This document shows positions 1 through 8,605 of a stretch of 64,000 bases of DNA, piece by piece (positions within the stretch are counted from its first letter, which is position 1; each line of letters begins with the position of its first letter). The notes under the pieces were generated by a model. That model was not told the DNA's origin, searched no databases, and saw nothing but the letters and a program-made list of their open reading frames with translations. The position numbers and the translations under genes were made by a program. Source of the stretch: Actinosynnema pretiosum. GTDB lineage: Bacteria > Actinomycetota > Actinomycetes > Mycobacteriales > Pseudonocardiaceae. The stretch spans positions 171,548-235,547 of the forward strand of contig NZ_JAMTCF010000003.1 in assembly GCF_024171695.1 (NCBI RefSeq), given 5' to 3'.

Positions 1-1386
1 CACCACGCCCCTGGTCGGGGCGATGGAGCCGCGCTGGGACAGCGTGCCCATGACCACCGACGCGGCGTCCGCGCCTGACACGAAGAAGATCGCCACCAGC
101 ACCATGACCAGCACGATCGAGACCGACGCGACCGGGTACTCGCGGAGCACGGCGAACAGCTGGCCCTCGGCGGTGGACTGGCCCGCGATGTCCGCGCCGC
201 CCCGCTGGGTCGCGATGGCGGTGCCGCCGAAGACGGCGAACCACATCAGGCTGACCAGGCTCGGCACGCCGATGACGCCCGCGACGAACTGGCGGATGGT
301 GCGGCCCCGGCTGATCCTGGCGATGAACATGCCGACGAACGGCGCCCAGGCGATCCACCAGGCCCAGTAGAAGACGGTCCAGCCGGACAGCCAGGTCTCC
401 ATGGGGTCGCCGCCGGTGGCGGCGGTGCGACCCGTCATCTCGGCCAGCTCGCGGAAGTACTCGCCGATCGCGGTGGGCACCATGTTGAGGATGAACACGG
501 TCGGGCCGACCACGAACAGGAACAGCGCCAGCACCACGGCCAGCACCATGTTGACGTTGGACAGCCACTGGATGCCCTTGGCCACGCCGGAGACGGCGGA
601 GGCGATGAACGCCACGGTCAGCACGGCGATGACGCCGACCAGCACGGCGTTGCCGACCTCACCGGCCCACCCGACGATCTCCAGGCCGCTGCCGATCTGC
701 AGCGCGCCCAGGCCGAGCGAGGCGGCCGAGCCGAACAGCGTGGCGAAGATCGCCAGCACGTCGATCGCCTTGCCGACGCCGCCGTTCGCGGTGCGCTCGC
801 CGAGCAGCGGCGCGAACGCGGAGCTGATCAGCTGGCTGCGGCCCCTGCGGAAGCTGCTGTAGGCGATGGCCAGGCCCACCACGGCGTAGATCGCCCACGG
901 GTGGAGGGTCCAGTGGAACAGGGTGGTGGCCATCGCGGTGCGCAGCGCCTCGTCGGACGAGGCCTCCACGGTGCCGGGCGGCGGGTTGACGAAGTGCGTC
1001 AGCGGCTCGTTGACGCCGTAGAACATGAGGCCGATGCCCATGCCCGCGCTGAACATCATCGCGATCCAGGACACGGTCTTGAACTCGGGCCGCTCGTCGT
1101 CGCGGCCGAGCGGGATGCGGCCGTAGCGGCTGACGGCGAGCCAGAGGGCGAACAGGACGAAACCGGACGCGAGCAACACGAACGCCCACCCCAGGTTTCC
1201 CATGACCCACCCGAGGGCAGTCTTGGAAGCAGAGGCGAGCGAATCGGTGGCGAACACGCCCCAGCCGAGGAAAGCGGTGGTGATAGCGGCGGCCACGCCG
1301 AACACGACGTAGTCGGTGCGGCCGGGGCGGTCGACCTTCGGCTCCCCCGGCAGAGGTTGTTTGATCTGCGGTTCTGCGGTCGTCAC
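1..1386 (-). CDS. BCCT-family glycine betaine/choline/carnitine transporter (partial, C-terminus outside window)
   Basis: Secondary transporter for compatible solutes or their quaternary-ammonium precursors, in the cytoplasmic membrane. The reading frame is open from a GTG at 1386 to the left edge, giving 462 residues of a family normally 500-600 long, so only the C-terminus is missing. Many hydrophobic segments are visible. Family motifs are present: GMGIGLMFYGVNEP near residue 110 and the Trp-rich substrate-site stretch WAWWIAWAPFVGMFIAR near residue 330, followed by SGADAASVVMGTLS near the edge. It is transcribed divergently from the copper-type operon. Substrate cannot be assigned from sequence alone. 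Confidence 0.9.
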   Translation of the reverse strand, partial: MTTAEPQIKQPLPGEPKVDRPGRTDYVVFGVAAAITTAFLGWGVFATDSLASASKTALGWVMGNLGWAFVLLASGFVLFALWLAVSRYGRIPLGRDDERPEFKTVSWIAMMFSAGMGIGLMFYGVNEPLTHFVNPPPGTVEASSDEALRTAMATTLFHWTLHPWAIYAVVGLAIAYSSFRRGRSQLISSAFAPLLGERTANGGVGKAIDVLAIFATLFGSAASLGLGALQIGSGLEIVGWAGEVGNAVLVGVIAVLTVAFIASAVSGVAKGIQWLSNVNMVLAVVLALFLFVVGPTVFILNMVPTAIGEYFRELAEMTGRTAATGGDPMETWLSGWTVFYWAWWIAWAPFVGMFIARISRGRTIRQFVAGVIGVPSLVSLMWFAVFGGTAIATQRGGADIAGQSTAEGQLFAVLREYPVASVSIVLVMVLVAIFFVSGADAASVVMGTLSQRGSIAPTRGVV

Positions 1387-1479
1387 CGGTATGCCGTACC
1401 CCTCACCCGTTCGGACCAAACCTTCGGAGGTCCGGACGGGCCTCTCGCGCGCGCCCACCCGTCTCCTACGCTGGGTGAC

Positions 1480-2037
1480 GTGGCCACTCGACCAGGTGTG
1501 ACGTCCCGCGCGGCGCGCGGGGCGCTGGTCGCTGTGACCTCGACCTCGTTGGGCCTGGCAGCGCACGGCGCGGCGGGCGGCGAGGCCGTCGAGCTGGCCC
1601 CCGCGCTGCCCCTGCTGCTGCTCACCGCGAGTGCCGGGACCGCGCTGGCCGAGCGCCGCCGGGGCCCCTGGTCGGTGGTGGGCGCGCTGGTGCTGGCCCA
1701 GGTCGGGCAGCACGCGGTGCTCGCGCTCGCCTCGCACCGGCACCACGGTCCGGGCCTCGGCCTCGACCCGCTCGCGATGGCCGCCGCGCACGTGGTCGCC
1801 GCGCTGCTCACCGGCCTGCTGCTGGCCAGGGCGGACGCGGTGCTGCTCGCGCTCGCGGGCGCCGCCGCCCGGCTGCTGCCGGTGCTGCGCGAACCCCGCC
1901 CGGCCGCCCGCCCCGCCGCGCTCCCCGCACCCGAGGACCGCCCCCAGACCACCCCCGTCCGGATCGCCCTCAGGCGGGTCAACGCCCGCCGGGGCCCGCC
2001 CGCGCTCCCGATCGCCCCGCACCCAGGACCACGCTGA
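1480..2037 (+). CDS. Small unknown membrane protein heading the copper-type operon
   Basis: I do not recognise a named family. About 185 residues, Ala/Leu-rich, with three or four likely membrane segments (for example LAPALPLLLLTASAG and AAAHVVAALLTGLLLARA) and a His-rich patch ASHRHHGPG between them. The C-terminal third is Pro/Ala/Arg-rich and probably cytosolic. Start chosen at GTG 1480; GTG 1498 is an alternative. It ends 26 bases before the ycnI-like gene and reads the same way as copC and copD, so it may take part in metal handling. The histidine patch fits that idea but does not prove it. Confidence 0.6.
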   Translation: MATRPGVTSRAARGALVAVTSTSLGLAAHGAAGGEAVELAPALPLLLLTASAGTALAERRRGPWSVVGALVLAQVGQHAVLALASHRHHGPGLGLDPLAMAAAHVVAALLTGLLLARADAVLLALAGAAARLLPVLREPRPAARPAALPAPEDRPQTTPVRIALRRVNARRGPPALPIAPHPGPR

Positions 2038-2063
2038 ACCCGCGATCAGGAGCACCCCACACC

Positions 2064-2813
2064 ATGTCCACCACTCGCACCGGCCTGCGCTCGCTCGTCC
2101 GCGCAGGAGCACTCCTCACCACCGCGGGCTTCCTCGCGCTCGGCACGGCGGGCACCGCCTCGGCGCACGTCACCGCGTCGACCACCGCCCCGGCCACCCA
2201 GGGCGGCTACGCCAAGGTCACCTTCCGGGTGCCGAACGAGCGCCCCGACTCCGGCACGGTCAAGCTGGAGGTCACCCTCCCCGCCGAGTACCCGCTGGCC
2301 TCGGTCAGCACGAAGCCGCTGCCCGGCTGGCAGGTCGAGGCGGTCAAGGCCAAGCTCGACAAGCCGGTCACCAGCCACGGCCGCGAGGTCACCGAGGCCG
2401 TCCGCACCGTGGTGTGGACCGCCGACGCGGGCGTGCAGATCGCCCCCGGCCAGTTCAACGAGTTCGAGGTGTCGGTCGGCCCGCTGCCCGACACCACCGA
2501 GCAGCTGGTCATGCCCGCGAAGCAGACCTACGCCAGCGGCGAGGTCGTCGACTGGAGCGCCCCGCCCGCCGACGAGGAGCCCGAGCACCCCGCGCCGGTG
2601 CTGAAGCTGGTCAAGCCCGCCGAGGGCGCCGACTCGCACGGCAACGCCCCCGCCGGGTCCGAGGACTCGCACGCCGGGACCGCCACGTCCACGACCACCG
2701 ACGACACCGCCCGCTGGCTGGGCGGCGCGGGCCTCGCGGTCGGCGCGCTGGGCCTCGGCCTCGGCGCGGGCGCGGTCCTGCGCACCCGCCGCTCGGGCAA
2801 GCCCTCGGCATGA
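2064..2813 (+). CDS. ycnI: YcnI-family (DUF1775) copper-associated secreted/anchored protein
   Basis: 249 residues. N-terminal signal peptide (about 1-34) ending in SAH, so the mature protein would begin with histidine, as in YcnI proteins where this histidine helps bind copper. The DUF1775 beta-sandwich follows (about 35-175), with VTFRVPNERPDSGTVKLEV and later WSAPP. A low-complexity linker leads to a C-terminal membrane helix (about 220-240) and a basic tail, the usual extracellular-anchored layout. The ATG of copC overlaps its stop codon, indicating translational coupling. The family is linked to copper uptake or handling; the exact role is inferred from neighbours. Confidence 0.88.
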   Translation: MSTTRTGLRSLVRAGALLTTAGFLALGTAGTASAHVTASTTAPATQGGYAKVTFRVPNERPDSGTVKLEVTLPAEYPLASVSTKPLPGWQVEAVKAKLDKPVTSHGREVTEAVRTVVWTADAGVQIAPGQFNEFEVSVGPLPDTTEQLVMPAKQTYASGEVVDWSAPPADEEPEHPAPVLKLVKPAEGADSHGNAPAGSEDSHAGTATSTTTDDTARWLGGAGLAVGALGLGLGAGAVLRTRRSGKPSA

Positions 2814-3358
2814 GGCGCGCGGTCTCGCTGCTGCTGTCCGCGCTCGTGGCGGGAGGGGTCGCGCTCGGCGCGGCCCCGGCCGCGTGGGCGCACAACGTGC
2901 TGATCTCCAGCGACCCGAAGGACGGCGCCGAGCTGGCCACCGGGCCGCGCGAGGTCACGTTGACCTTCGACCAGCCGGTGCAGGCGGGCGAGCGGTTCAA
3001 CACGCTCACCGTCACCTCGGCCGACGGCACCCGCTGGGAGGACCAGGCCGCGCCGACCGTGCGCGACAACTCGGTGATCTTCCCGGTGCGCGAGCTGGGC
3101 CCGGCGGGCGAGTACACCATCGGCTACCGGATCCTGTCCGCCGACGGGCACCCGGTGAGCGGCTCGCTGAAGTTCACCACCACGACGGCGGCGCAGGGCA
3201 CGCCCGTGCCCGCCTCGGAGACCTCGACCCCGGACGCCTCCGGCGAGGACTCGGGCGGCGGCGTCCCCATCTGGGTGTGGATCGTCGGCGCGGTCGTGCT
3301 GCTCGGCGGCGGCGTCTTCTTCGCCCTGCGCGGTGGAGGGGACGGCGCCGACCGGTGA
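2810..3358 (+). CDS. copC: CopC-type copper-binding protein with C-terminal anchor
   Basis: 182 residues. The signal peptide (1-27) ends in AWAH, leaving an N-terminal histidine on the mature protein, the first Cu(II) ligand of CopC. The core domain follows with LISSDPKDGAEL, LTFDQPV and the second ligand motif SADGHPVSG near residue 110. A Pro/Thr/Ser linker and one membrane helix (about 155-175) end in a short basic tail, so the domain faces outward. It overlaps ycnI upstream and copD downstream (GTGA), so the four genes look like one operon. It likely passes copper to CopD. Confidence 0.9.
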   Translation: MRRAVSLLLSALVAGGVALGAAPAAWAHNVLISSDPKDGAELATGPREVTLTFDQPVQAGERFNTLTVTSADGTRWEDQAAPTVRDNSVIFPVRELGPAGEYTIGYRILSADGHPVSGSLKFTTTTAAQGTPVPASETSTPDASGEDSGGGVPIWVWIVGAVVLLGGGVFFALRGGGDGADR

Positions 3359-4374
3359 CCGCCGACCGGACCAGCGGCCCCGCCCGTCCCCGGATCCGGG
3401 TGGCGGGCGGGCTGCTGCTGGGCGCGCTCGCCGGGGTCGTCGTCGGGCTCGCGATCGCGGGCGCAGGCGAGTCCCCCGGCGGGCCGGGGCTCCCGGCGCT
3501 GGTGGCCCAACCGCTGGTCAGGGTCCTGCTGGACCTCTCGGCGACGGCCGTGGTCGGCCTGTCGCTGCTGCCGAGGCTGCTCGGCTCGGCCCGGCCGTCG
3601 GCGACCGAGCCGGTGCTGCGGCTGGCCAGGCCCGCGTCCGTGGTGCTGTCGGCGGTGTGGGCGCTCGCCGCGCTGCTGTCGATCGTGCTGCGCGCCCACG
3701 AGACCAGGCCGGACGTGCCGCTGACCTCGGACCGGGTGCTCGACTACGTGCAGCGGGTCCCGGCGGGCCAGGGGCTGCTGTTCAGCGCGGTGTGCGCGGT
3801 GGTGTGCCTGGGGATCGGCGCGGTCGCGGTGCGCGGCGGCGAGTCGGTGCCCGCCGAGCTGCGGGTGCTGGTCGCCCTGTTCGGGCTGCTCCCGCTGCCC
3901 GCCACCGGGCACGCGTCGAACCGGGACTTCCGGGACGTGGCCGTGGTCGCGATGGAGCTGCACGTGCTGGGCGCGGCGCTGTGGACCGGCGGGCTGGTCG
4001 CGCTGATCGCGCTGGTGGCGCACCGCAGGGGGCTGCTGGCCGAGGCGCTCCCCCGGTTCTCGGCGCTGGCCACCGCCGCGCTGCTGGTGGTGACCGCGAC
4101 CGGGGTCGGCACCGGGCTGCTGGAGCTGGCCGCCGCGCCGGGCGGCGGGCTGCCGGGTTCGCTGGTGACCACCCCGTACGGGCTGCTGCTGGTCGGCAAG
4201 GCGCTGTGCGCGCTGGCGCTCGCCGCGCTCGGGGCGCGCATCCGCTGGTGGCTGCTGCCGCACGTCGCGCGGCACCGGCCGACCGCGCTGGTCGGCTGGG
4301 CGGCGGCCGAGCTGGCCGTGATGGGCGCGGCGTTCGGGCTCGCGGTGGTGCTCTCGCGCGCACCGGTCGCCTAG
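3355..4374 (+). CDS. copD: CopD-domain copper transport membrane protein
   Basis: 339 residues with about eight or nine hydrophobic helices. The CopD-type region occupies roughly 180-330 and holds ATGHASN, MELHVLGAALWTGGLVAL and TPYGLLLVGKALCALAL, typical of the CopD/YcnJ membrane domain with conserved histidines. GTG start overlaps the copC stop by four bases. It probably imports copper delivered by CopC; direction and physiological role are inferred from the family. A long inverted repeat just downstream likely ends the transcript. Confidence 0.88.
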   Translation: MTADRTSGPARPRIRVAGGLLLGALAGVVVGLAIAGAGESPGGPGLPALVAQPLVRVLLDLSATAVVGLSLLPRLLGSARPSATEPVLRLARPASVVLSAVWALAALLSIVLRAHETRPDVPLTSDRVLDYVQRVPAGQGLLFSAVCAVVCLGIGAVAVRGGESVPAELRVLVALFGLLPLPATGHASNRDFRDVAVVAMELHVLGAALWTGGLVALIALVAHRRGLLAEALPRFSALATAALLVVTATGVGTGLLELAAAPGGGLPGSLVTTPYGLLLVGKALCALALAALGARIRWWLLPHVARHRPTALVGWAAAELAVMGAAFGLAVVLSRAPVA

Positions 4375-4483
4375 CGGCTCCGGCCGAGCGCCGACCGGGC
4401 CGAACCGGGCCAGAACGGGGCGGTGACCGCTCGTCGGGCGGGCCCACCGGTTGCCGGGCACCGGTCAACCGGTTGTGGTCGAT

Positions 4484-4554
4484 TCGGCCCAGCGCCGAAC
4501 GGTCCTTCCGGTGCGATGAACTGCGCCCGGAAGGACCAGCGGCGATTGGGCCGA
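4484..4554. terminator. Long inverted repeat between convergent genes
   Basis: Nested stem: outer arms TCGGCCCA (4484-4491) and TGGGCCGA (4547-4554), inner arms GGTCCTTCCGG (4501-4511) and CCGGAAGGACC (4527-4537). It lies between copD and the minus-strand 99-aa gene, so it can serve both directions. No U-tract is visible. Confidence 0.6.
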
Positions 4555-4564
4555 GCGATCGCCC

Positions 4565-4864
4565 TCAGTCCTGGGCGAGCCTGGCGGTCGGGTCGTTGCG
4601 GAACTTCCCGAGCACCACCAGCGCCTCCTGCCCGCGCCGGTCGAGCTCGCGGGCGTCGATCCAGCCGTTGGCGAAGTAGCGGTAGTCCTGGGCGAGCTTC
4701 ACCAGCTCCGCGAGGTAGTCCGCGGAACGCCTCCGCCGCTCCTCGTCGAACGAGGCCAGCAGCGGCAACTGCGTGTCCACGACCTCGTCCAGCATCCTGG
4801 CCGCGTCGAGGGCACGCTTGGCGCGCCGGCGCCTAGTGCCGAGCAACTGTCCGATTCCGCGCAC
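4565..4864 (-). CDS. Conserved small charged protein, unknown function
   Basis: 99 residues, GTG start. Highly charged and probably all-helical: N-terminal Arg-rich stretch (RRRRAKRALDAAR), then LDEVVDTQLPLLASFDEERRRR and WIDARELDRRGQEAL. No signal peptide, membrane helix or catalytic motif is visible. Codon use resembles the neighbours, so it looks like a real chromosomal gene. Function unknown. Confidence 0.6.
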   Translation of the reverse strand: MRGIGQLLGTRRRRAKRALDAARMLDEVVDTQLPLLASFDEERRRRSADYLAELVKLAQDYRYFANGWIDARELDRRGQEALVVLGKFRNDPTARLAQD

Positions 4865-4975
4865 CGTGGCAACACCCCATCGCCCGAGTCAGCACCCGAA
4901 CCCTAGGCACTGCGAAGCTCCCCGTCGATGGGTTCAGTCGCATTCCACGTGCGCGGTGTTACGCGAATTGCGGGC

Positions 4976-5872
4976 TCAGCGGTAGGGCTCCCAGCGGGTG
5001 TCCGAATCGCCCTCGCGCAGTGATCGAAGTCGTCGCCGCAGCTCAGGGGCGACCTCGGGGTGGCTGCGCAGGATCGGCAGGACGCTGGTGGTGAGCTTCA
5101 GCTCACGCACGTCCCTGAGCAGGGCGTACCCCGGCCAGCCGGTCACGTCGAAGCCGTACTCGGCGGCGAGCTGCTCGTGCCACCGCCACGGGTGGCCGAG
5201 CCGGGCCGCGCCGACCGGGACCATGGACAGGTCCCACTCCCTCGGCCCCCGGCCGGTCGAGTCGAAGTCGCAGATCAGCGGCCCGTCCGGGCTCGGGATG
5301 AGGTTGCGCAGGTGCGCGTCCCCGTGCACGACGCCGACCGGGAGCTCGGTCTCCAGCGCGCCGAGCCGCTCGGCGAGCGCCGCGCAGCGCTCCTCCAGGA
5401 ACGCCCGGTCGTCCGCCGCCAGCTCCTCGGCGTCGGCGATCCGCCGCCGCACGTCCTCCAGCGGAGACCACTTCGGCACCTCGAAGTCCGGCTCCGGCAG
5501 CGAGTGGAGCAACCGGAGCAGCCTGCCGAGGTCCCGGCCGTCGACGGGCGGGCCGCCGCTCGGCGCGGTGCGCCACAGCGTGGCCACGTGCTCCCCCACC
5601 ACGAGCGGCTGGGGCACGTCCTCCACCAGCCGCACGGCGGGCACGTCGTGCCGGGCCAACCACCGGGCGACCGCCACCACCTTGGGCGCCCGGTGGCGCA
5701 GCGCCATCGACCCCGTTATCCGCACCACGACCCGGTCGGCGGGCAGCTCGTACACCGCGTTGGCGGTGAACTTCAGCAGCCGTGCGCCCCGGTGGTCGAG
5801 GCCGAGGCCCGCGCACAGCCGCTCCAGCACGTCCGCGAGCACGGCGGGGGTGAACCTGCCACCGCCCGCCAC
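4976..5872 (-). CDS. Aminoglycoside phosphotransferase (APH/choline kinase)-family protein
   Basis: About 298 residues from GTG 5872; a longer start at 5986 would add a Ser/Pro/Gly-rich leader that overlaps the preceding gene, so I prefer the shorter form. APH fold signatures are clear: catalytic loop VVHGDAHLRNLI and metal-binding ICDFDSTGRGPREWDL, with VVRITG near the N-terminus as nucleotide-binding strand. The family includes antibiotic kinases but also many small-molecule kinases of unknown substrate; no specific resistance subclass is evident. It directly follows an XRE-TPR regulator on the same strand, suggesting co-transcription. Confidence 0.8.
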   Translation of the reverse strand: MAGGGRFTPAVLADVLERLCAGLGLDHRGARLLKFTANAVYELPADRVVVRITGSMALRHRAPKVVAVARWLARHDVPAVRLVEDVPQPLVVGEHVATLWRTAPSGGPPVDGRDLGRLLRLLHSLPEPDFEVPKWSPLEDVRRRIADAEELAADDRAFLEERCAALAERLGALETELPVGVVHGDAHLRNLIPSPDGPLICDFDSTGRGPREWDLSMVPVGAARLGHPWRWHEQLAAEYGFDVTGWPGYALLRDVRELKLTTSVLPILRSHPEVAPELRRRLRSLREGDSDTRWEPYR

Positions 5873-5933
5873 CCGCGCGCCGTCCCCCTCGGCGCCGCTC
5901 CCGGACCCCGGCGGGGGTCCGAGCCGCAACGCC

Positions 5934-7316
5934 TCAGGCCGCGCTGTCGGTGCCGGTGAACTTGGAGACGCGTTCGGCGAGCTCACGGGCGTCCTGGTTG
6001 TTGCGGCGCTTCTGCGCCTCGCCGAGGAGGGGCTTCATCCGGTCCTTGGTGCGGATCGACTTGAGGCTCTCGGACAGGTCGAGCGCCTGGCGGCCGACCT
6101 TGGAGCCGTGGTCGAGGTCGCCCTGGAGCAGGTGGTTGATCGACAGCGAGATGAAGTTGAACGACTTGCTGCGCGTCATGTCCTCGCCGTAGCCGCCGAT
6201 CGCCTTGGACAGCGCCGGGATGGCCGTGCGGGTGTACTTGACGTCCACCGTCTGGGCCAGCTCGGTGTGCACCGTGCCGACCATCGCGGACAGGTCGTTC
6301 GCGTCGAAGAACCGCGCCCACGCGGGCGCCTCGGCGACGTTGGCCCTGGCGAACTCGTCGCGCGCCCTGCCGAGCAGCTTGAGCGCCTGCGTGTCGGAGC
6401 CCATCTTCGCGTAGGCCCAGGCCTCGTTCGCGCAGAGGATGCCGACCGCCAGCTCGGAGCCGGAGTTCTGCGCGGCCAGCTGGCCGAGCTGGAACACCTT
6501 GAGCGCGTCGTCCGGGGCGTCCTGGTGCAGGTAGACGCGCCCCATCCGGTAGAGGATGTTCGCGACCAGCTCCTCCTTGCGCCCCTGCTTGGCCAGGCTG
6601 AGCGCCTGCCCGAAGTGGTTGCGCGCCGAGTCGTAGAGCCCCGTGTCGAACGACGTCCAGCCCGCGAGGTTGTGCAGGTCGGCGAGCGCGACGTACAGCC
6701 GCTCCTTGACCAGCTCGGTCGCGTTCGCGCCCAGCATCTGCTGCCCCCAGGACAGCTGGGCGACGACGGCGTCGCGGCAGGAGCCGCCGCCGTACTGGTA
6801 GTCCAGCGTGCGCAGGGCCTTGGTGGCGGCCTCGACCTGGCGGACGTCGGTCATGCCGATCCGGCCGGGGGCCGGGGTCTGCGCGGGAGAGCCCGTCCAA
6901 GACCCGGAGTCCGTGCCGAACACGGCCGCACCGACGGTGATGGCGGCGGCGTGCGCGAGGAACTTCCTTCGCTTCACCGACTCGTCCTCCTCAGAATGGG
7001 GTGCCTCCGCCGTGGCGGCCACCCGCACTGCCGTGGCCTCGTCGTAGGCGAGGCCCATGTATCCCCTGGGGACACCCAAGCCGGTGGCGATCCTGGTCAG
7101 GACGTCGTAGGCCATGACCTGACGACCCTTGAGGATCTCCGACACTTCGGACTGCGACTGACCGGTGAGCGCGGCGATCTGGCGCTGCGACACGCCGTGC
7201 CTGCGCAGCAACCGGTAGACCGTGCTGATCTCCCGCTTGGCCAGGGCGTCGCGCATCTCCTGCTGGTCCCAGACCTCGGGCGTAACAGGAGAGTTCGACG
7301 AACCGATGGTGTTCAA
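5934..7316 (-). CDS. XRE-family transcriptional regulator with TPR-like sensory region
   Basis: About 460 residues. N-terminal helix-turn-helix (about 25-80): SQRQIAALTGQSQSEVSEIL and VLTRIATGLGVPRG. A short hydrophobic stretch follows (KRRKFLAHAAAITVGAAVFG, about 115-135), then a long helical TPR-like region with repeated A/L-rich helices. This build is common in actinomycete regulators near secondary functions. Start: TTG 7316 is preceded by GAGGGGG at a spacing of five bases, better than the upstream TTG at 7349. It may autoregulate and could control the divergent gene at 7534 and the downstream APH-like kinase; this is inference. Confidence 0.85.
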   Translation of the reverse strand: MNTIGSSNSPVTPEVWDQQEMRDALAKREISTVYRLLRRHGVSQRQIAALTGQSQSEVSEILKGRQVMAYDVLTRIATGLGVPRGYMGLAYDEATAVRVAATAEAPHSEEDESVKRRKFLAHAAAITVGAAVFGTDSGSWTGSPAQTPAPGRIGMTDVRQVEAATKALRTLDYQYGGGSCRDAVVAQLSWGQQMLGANATELVKERLYVALADLHNLAGWTSFDTGLYDSARNHFGQALSLAKQGRKEELVANILYRMGRVYLHQDAPDDALKVFQLGQLAAQNSGSELAVGILCANEAWAYAKMGSDTQALKLLGRARDEFARANVAEAPAWARFFDANDLSAMVGTVHTELAQTVDVKYTRTAIPALSKAIGGYGEDMTRSKSFNFISLSINHLLQGDLDHGSKVGRQALDLSESLKSIRTKDRMKPLLGEAQKRRNNQDARELAERVSKFTGTDSAA

Positions 7317-7533
7317 TTGCGCCCCCTCACAGTCCTTACCGGGCGTCAACGGCAGAGTAGGGGCATTCCACCAACTGCGAGAAGTGTCGATCGGCGAGGC
7401 TGATCGGCCCTACTGAACTCCGTTGACCGCTTACCGTGGAACGAGCACCGGCCACCGCTGGAGTGCCCCGCTCCGGCTTGAATCATCGCAATCTAGGTTC
7501 CGGTAAGCGAGTGAACTCGGAGAGGGACACGCG

Positions 7534-7857
7534 GTGGATCTGATCGAGCGGGCGGTGACCACCCGGCGCGGTGGCGTCGCGGGCGAGGTCGTCCTCGGTG
7601 TTTCCCCCTCCACTTCCCTGTCTATCCAGGAGCCGACCGACCTCGGCTCCGGATGGCGCGGCTCGACCGGGCAGCGTCGTCGGTGGTGCTCCAGCCCCGA
7701 CGGCGTGGACGGCCGGGACCGCAGCTCCACCGCCCGGACCTCCGGGGGCCCCGCGCCCCTGGTCGGCCCGACCGGTGGGGCGGCGGTCCTTTCGGCCGAC
7801 CGACTCGTACAGCTCAGGGCAGCGCTACGCGAAGCCGCCGAGAAGGCGGAAAGGTGA
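7534..7857 (+). CDS. Small unknown protein, first gene of a two-gene unit
   Basis: 107 residues. GTG start preceded by GGAGAGGG with good spacing. N-terminus MDLIERAVTTRRGGVAGEV, a low-complexity middle rich in Gly/Ser/Arg, and a helical C-terminus RLVQLRAALREAAEKAE. No recognised domain. It stops 13 bases before the next small gene and is divergent from the XRE-TPR regulator, which may control it. The strong ribosome site supports reality; the low-complexity middle makes homology uncertain. Confidence 0.5.
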   Translation: MDLIERAVTTRRGGVAGEVVLGVSPSTSLSIQEPTDLGSGWRGSTGQRRRWCSSPDGVDGRDRSSTARTSGGPAPLVGPTGGAAVLSADRLVQLRAALREAAEKAER

Positions 7858-7870
7858 CGGTGACGTTTCG

Positions 7871-8233
7871 GTGGACGAGATCCTCGGTCAAGTTCTTCGC
7901 AACGCGGTCTGGGAACGGTTGGACCTGCTCACGGAGCTGGCCAGCCAGGCCGACGCCCCTTCCCTCCTGTCGGTGGCACGATCCGAGCTCCCTCGGTTGA
8001 CCGAGGGATGGCGGGCCCTGCTCGCCGCGCACGAACCGGACGACAAGGGCAACTGCCCCGAGTGCTCCGGTCGTTGGCGGCAGCAGAAGAGCCCCTGCTC
8101 GGTGTGGCGCGCCGCGTACGAACACCTGGTCGCGGGCGGACTGGCCCCGCGCCCGGCTCGGCACCTCCGCACGGCGCCGGTGACCCCTCCTGTCACCCGG
8201 TCGCGCCGAGGAGCAGTTGTCCGAGCCCATTAA
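7871..8233 (+). CDS. Small conserved protein with CPEC motif, unknown function
   Basis: About 120 residues from GTG 7871. A helical N-terminal half (ILGQVLRNAVWERLDLLTEL) leads to a Cys cluster, NCPECSGRW followed by SPCSVWRAAYEHL, that could bind metal or form a disulphide. The C-terminal tail is Pro/Arg-rich and probably disordered. Signal peptide and membrane helix are absent. It follows the 107-aa gene closely and lies divergent from an XRE-TPR regulator. I do not recognise a characterised family. Confidence 0.6.
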   Translation: MDEILGQVLRNAVWERLDLLTELASQADAPSLLSVARSELPRLTEGWRALLAAHEPDDKGNCPECSGRWRQQKSPCSVWRAAYEHLVAGGLAPRPARHLRTAPVTPPVTRSRRGAVVRAH

Positions 8234-8605
8234 CGGGCGGTGGCGACCTGTCGTTCCCCCGACGCGACACGGTCGTCCACCCGCCTCACGCTGACCGGCG
8301 GTCCGGGACGTGCGAACCCCCGACCGCGACGAACGGGCCGCCGGTCAGCTTCACAACCGAACACCACAGTCATCCGCGGGCCGGTGCCGTGCACACCTTC
8401 CCTCCCGACCGGCGCCGGTCCGCGGGCACCAAGTCCGGCCCCGATGTCCGCTCCTCCCGCGCGGGCATCGGGGACGGTTCCACGTCCGGGTTTCGCATTT
8501 CCGCACTTTCGCGTTCAGGGCCCTTCACGTTCCGCACAGTTTCCCGGTTACGCACTGTTCCCCCTTTTGGGGGCCATTCAGCGCACACCGCAGAGCCGAA
8601 CGCGT
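8234..8605. other. Gene-free stretch between convergent genes
   Basis: 372 bases that are C-rich on the plus strand with no convincing coding frame on either strand. It contains a CCCCC-TTTT-GGGGG hairpin at 8560-8573. A second short hairpin with arms GCGTTCAC/GTGAACGC spans the stop codon of the SDR gene (about 8602-8619). Either could help end transcription. Nothing else was recognised. Confidence 0.5.

Noticed and set aside
4976-5872. Aminoglycoside resistance gene
   Set aside because: Only the general APH fold is visible; no evidence for antibiotic specificity, so it is annotated at family level.
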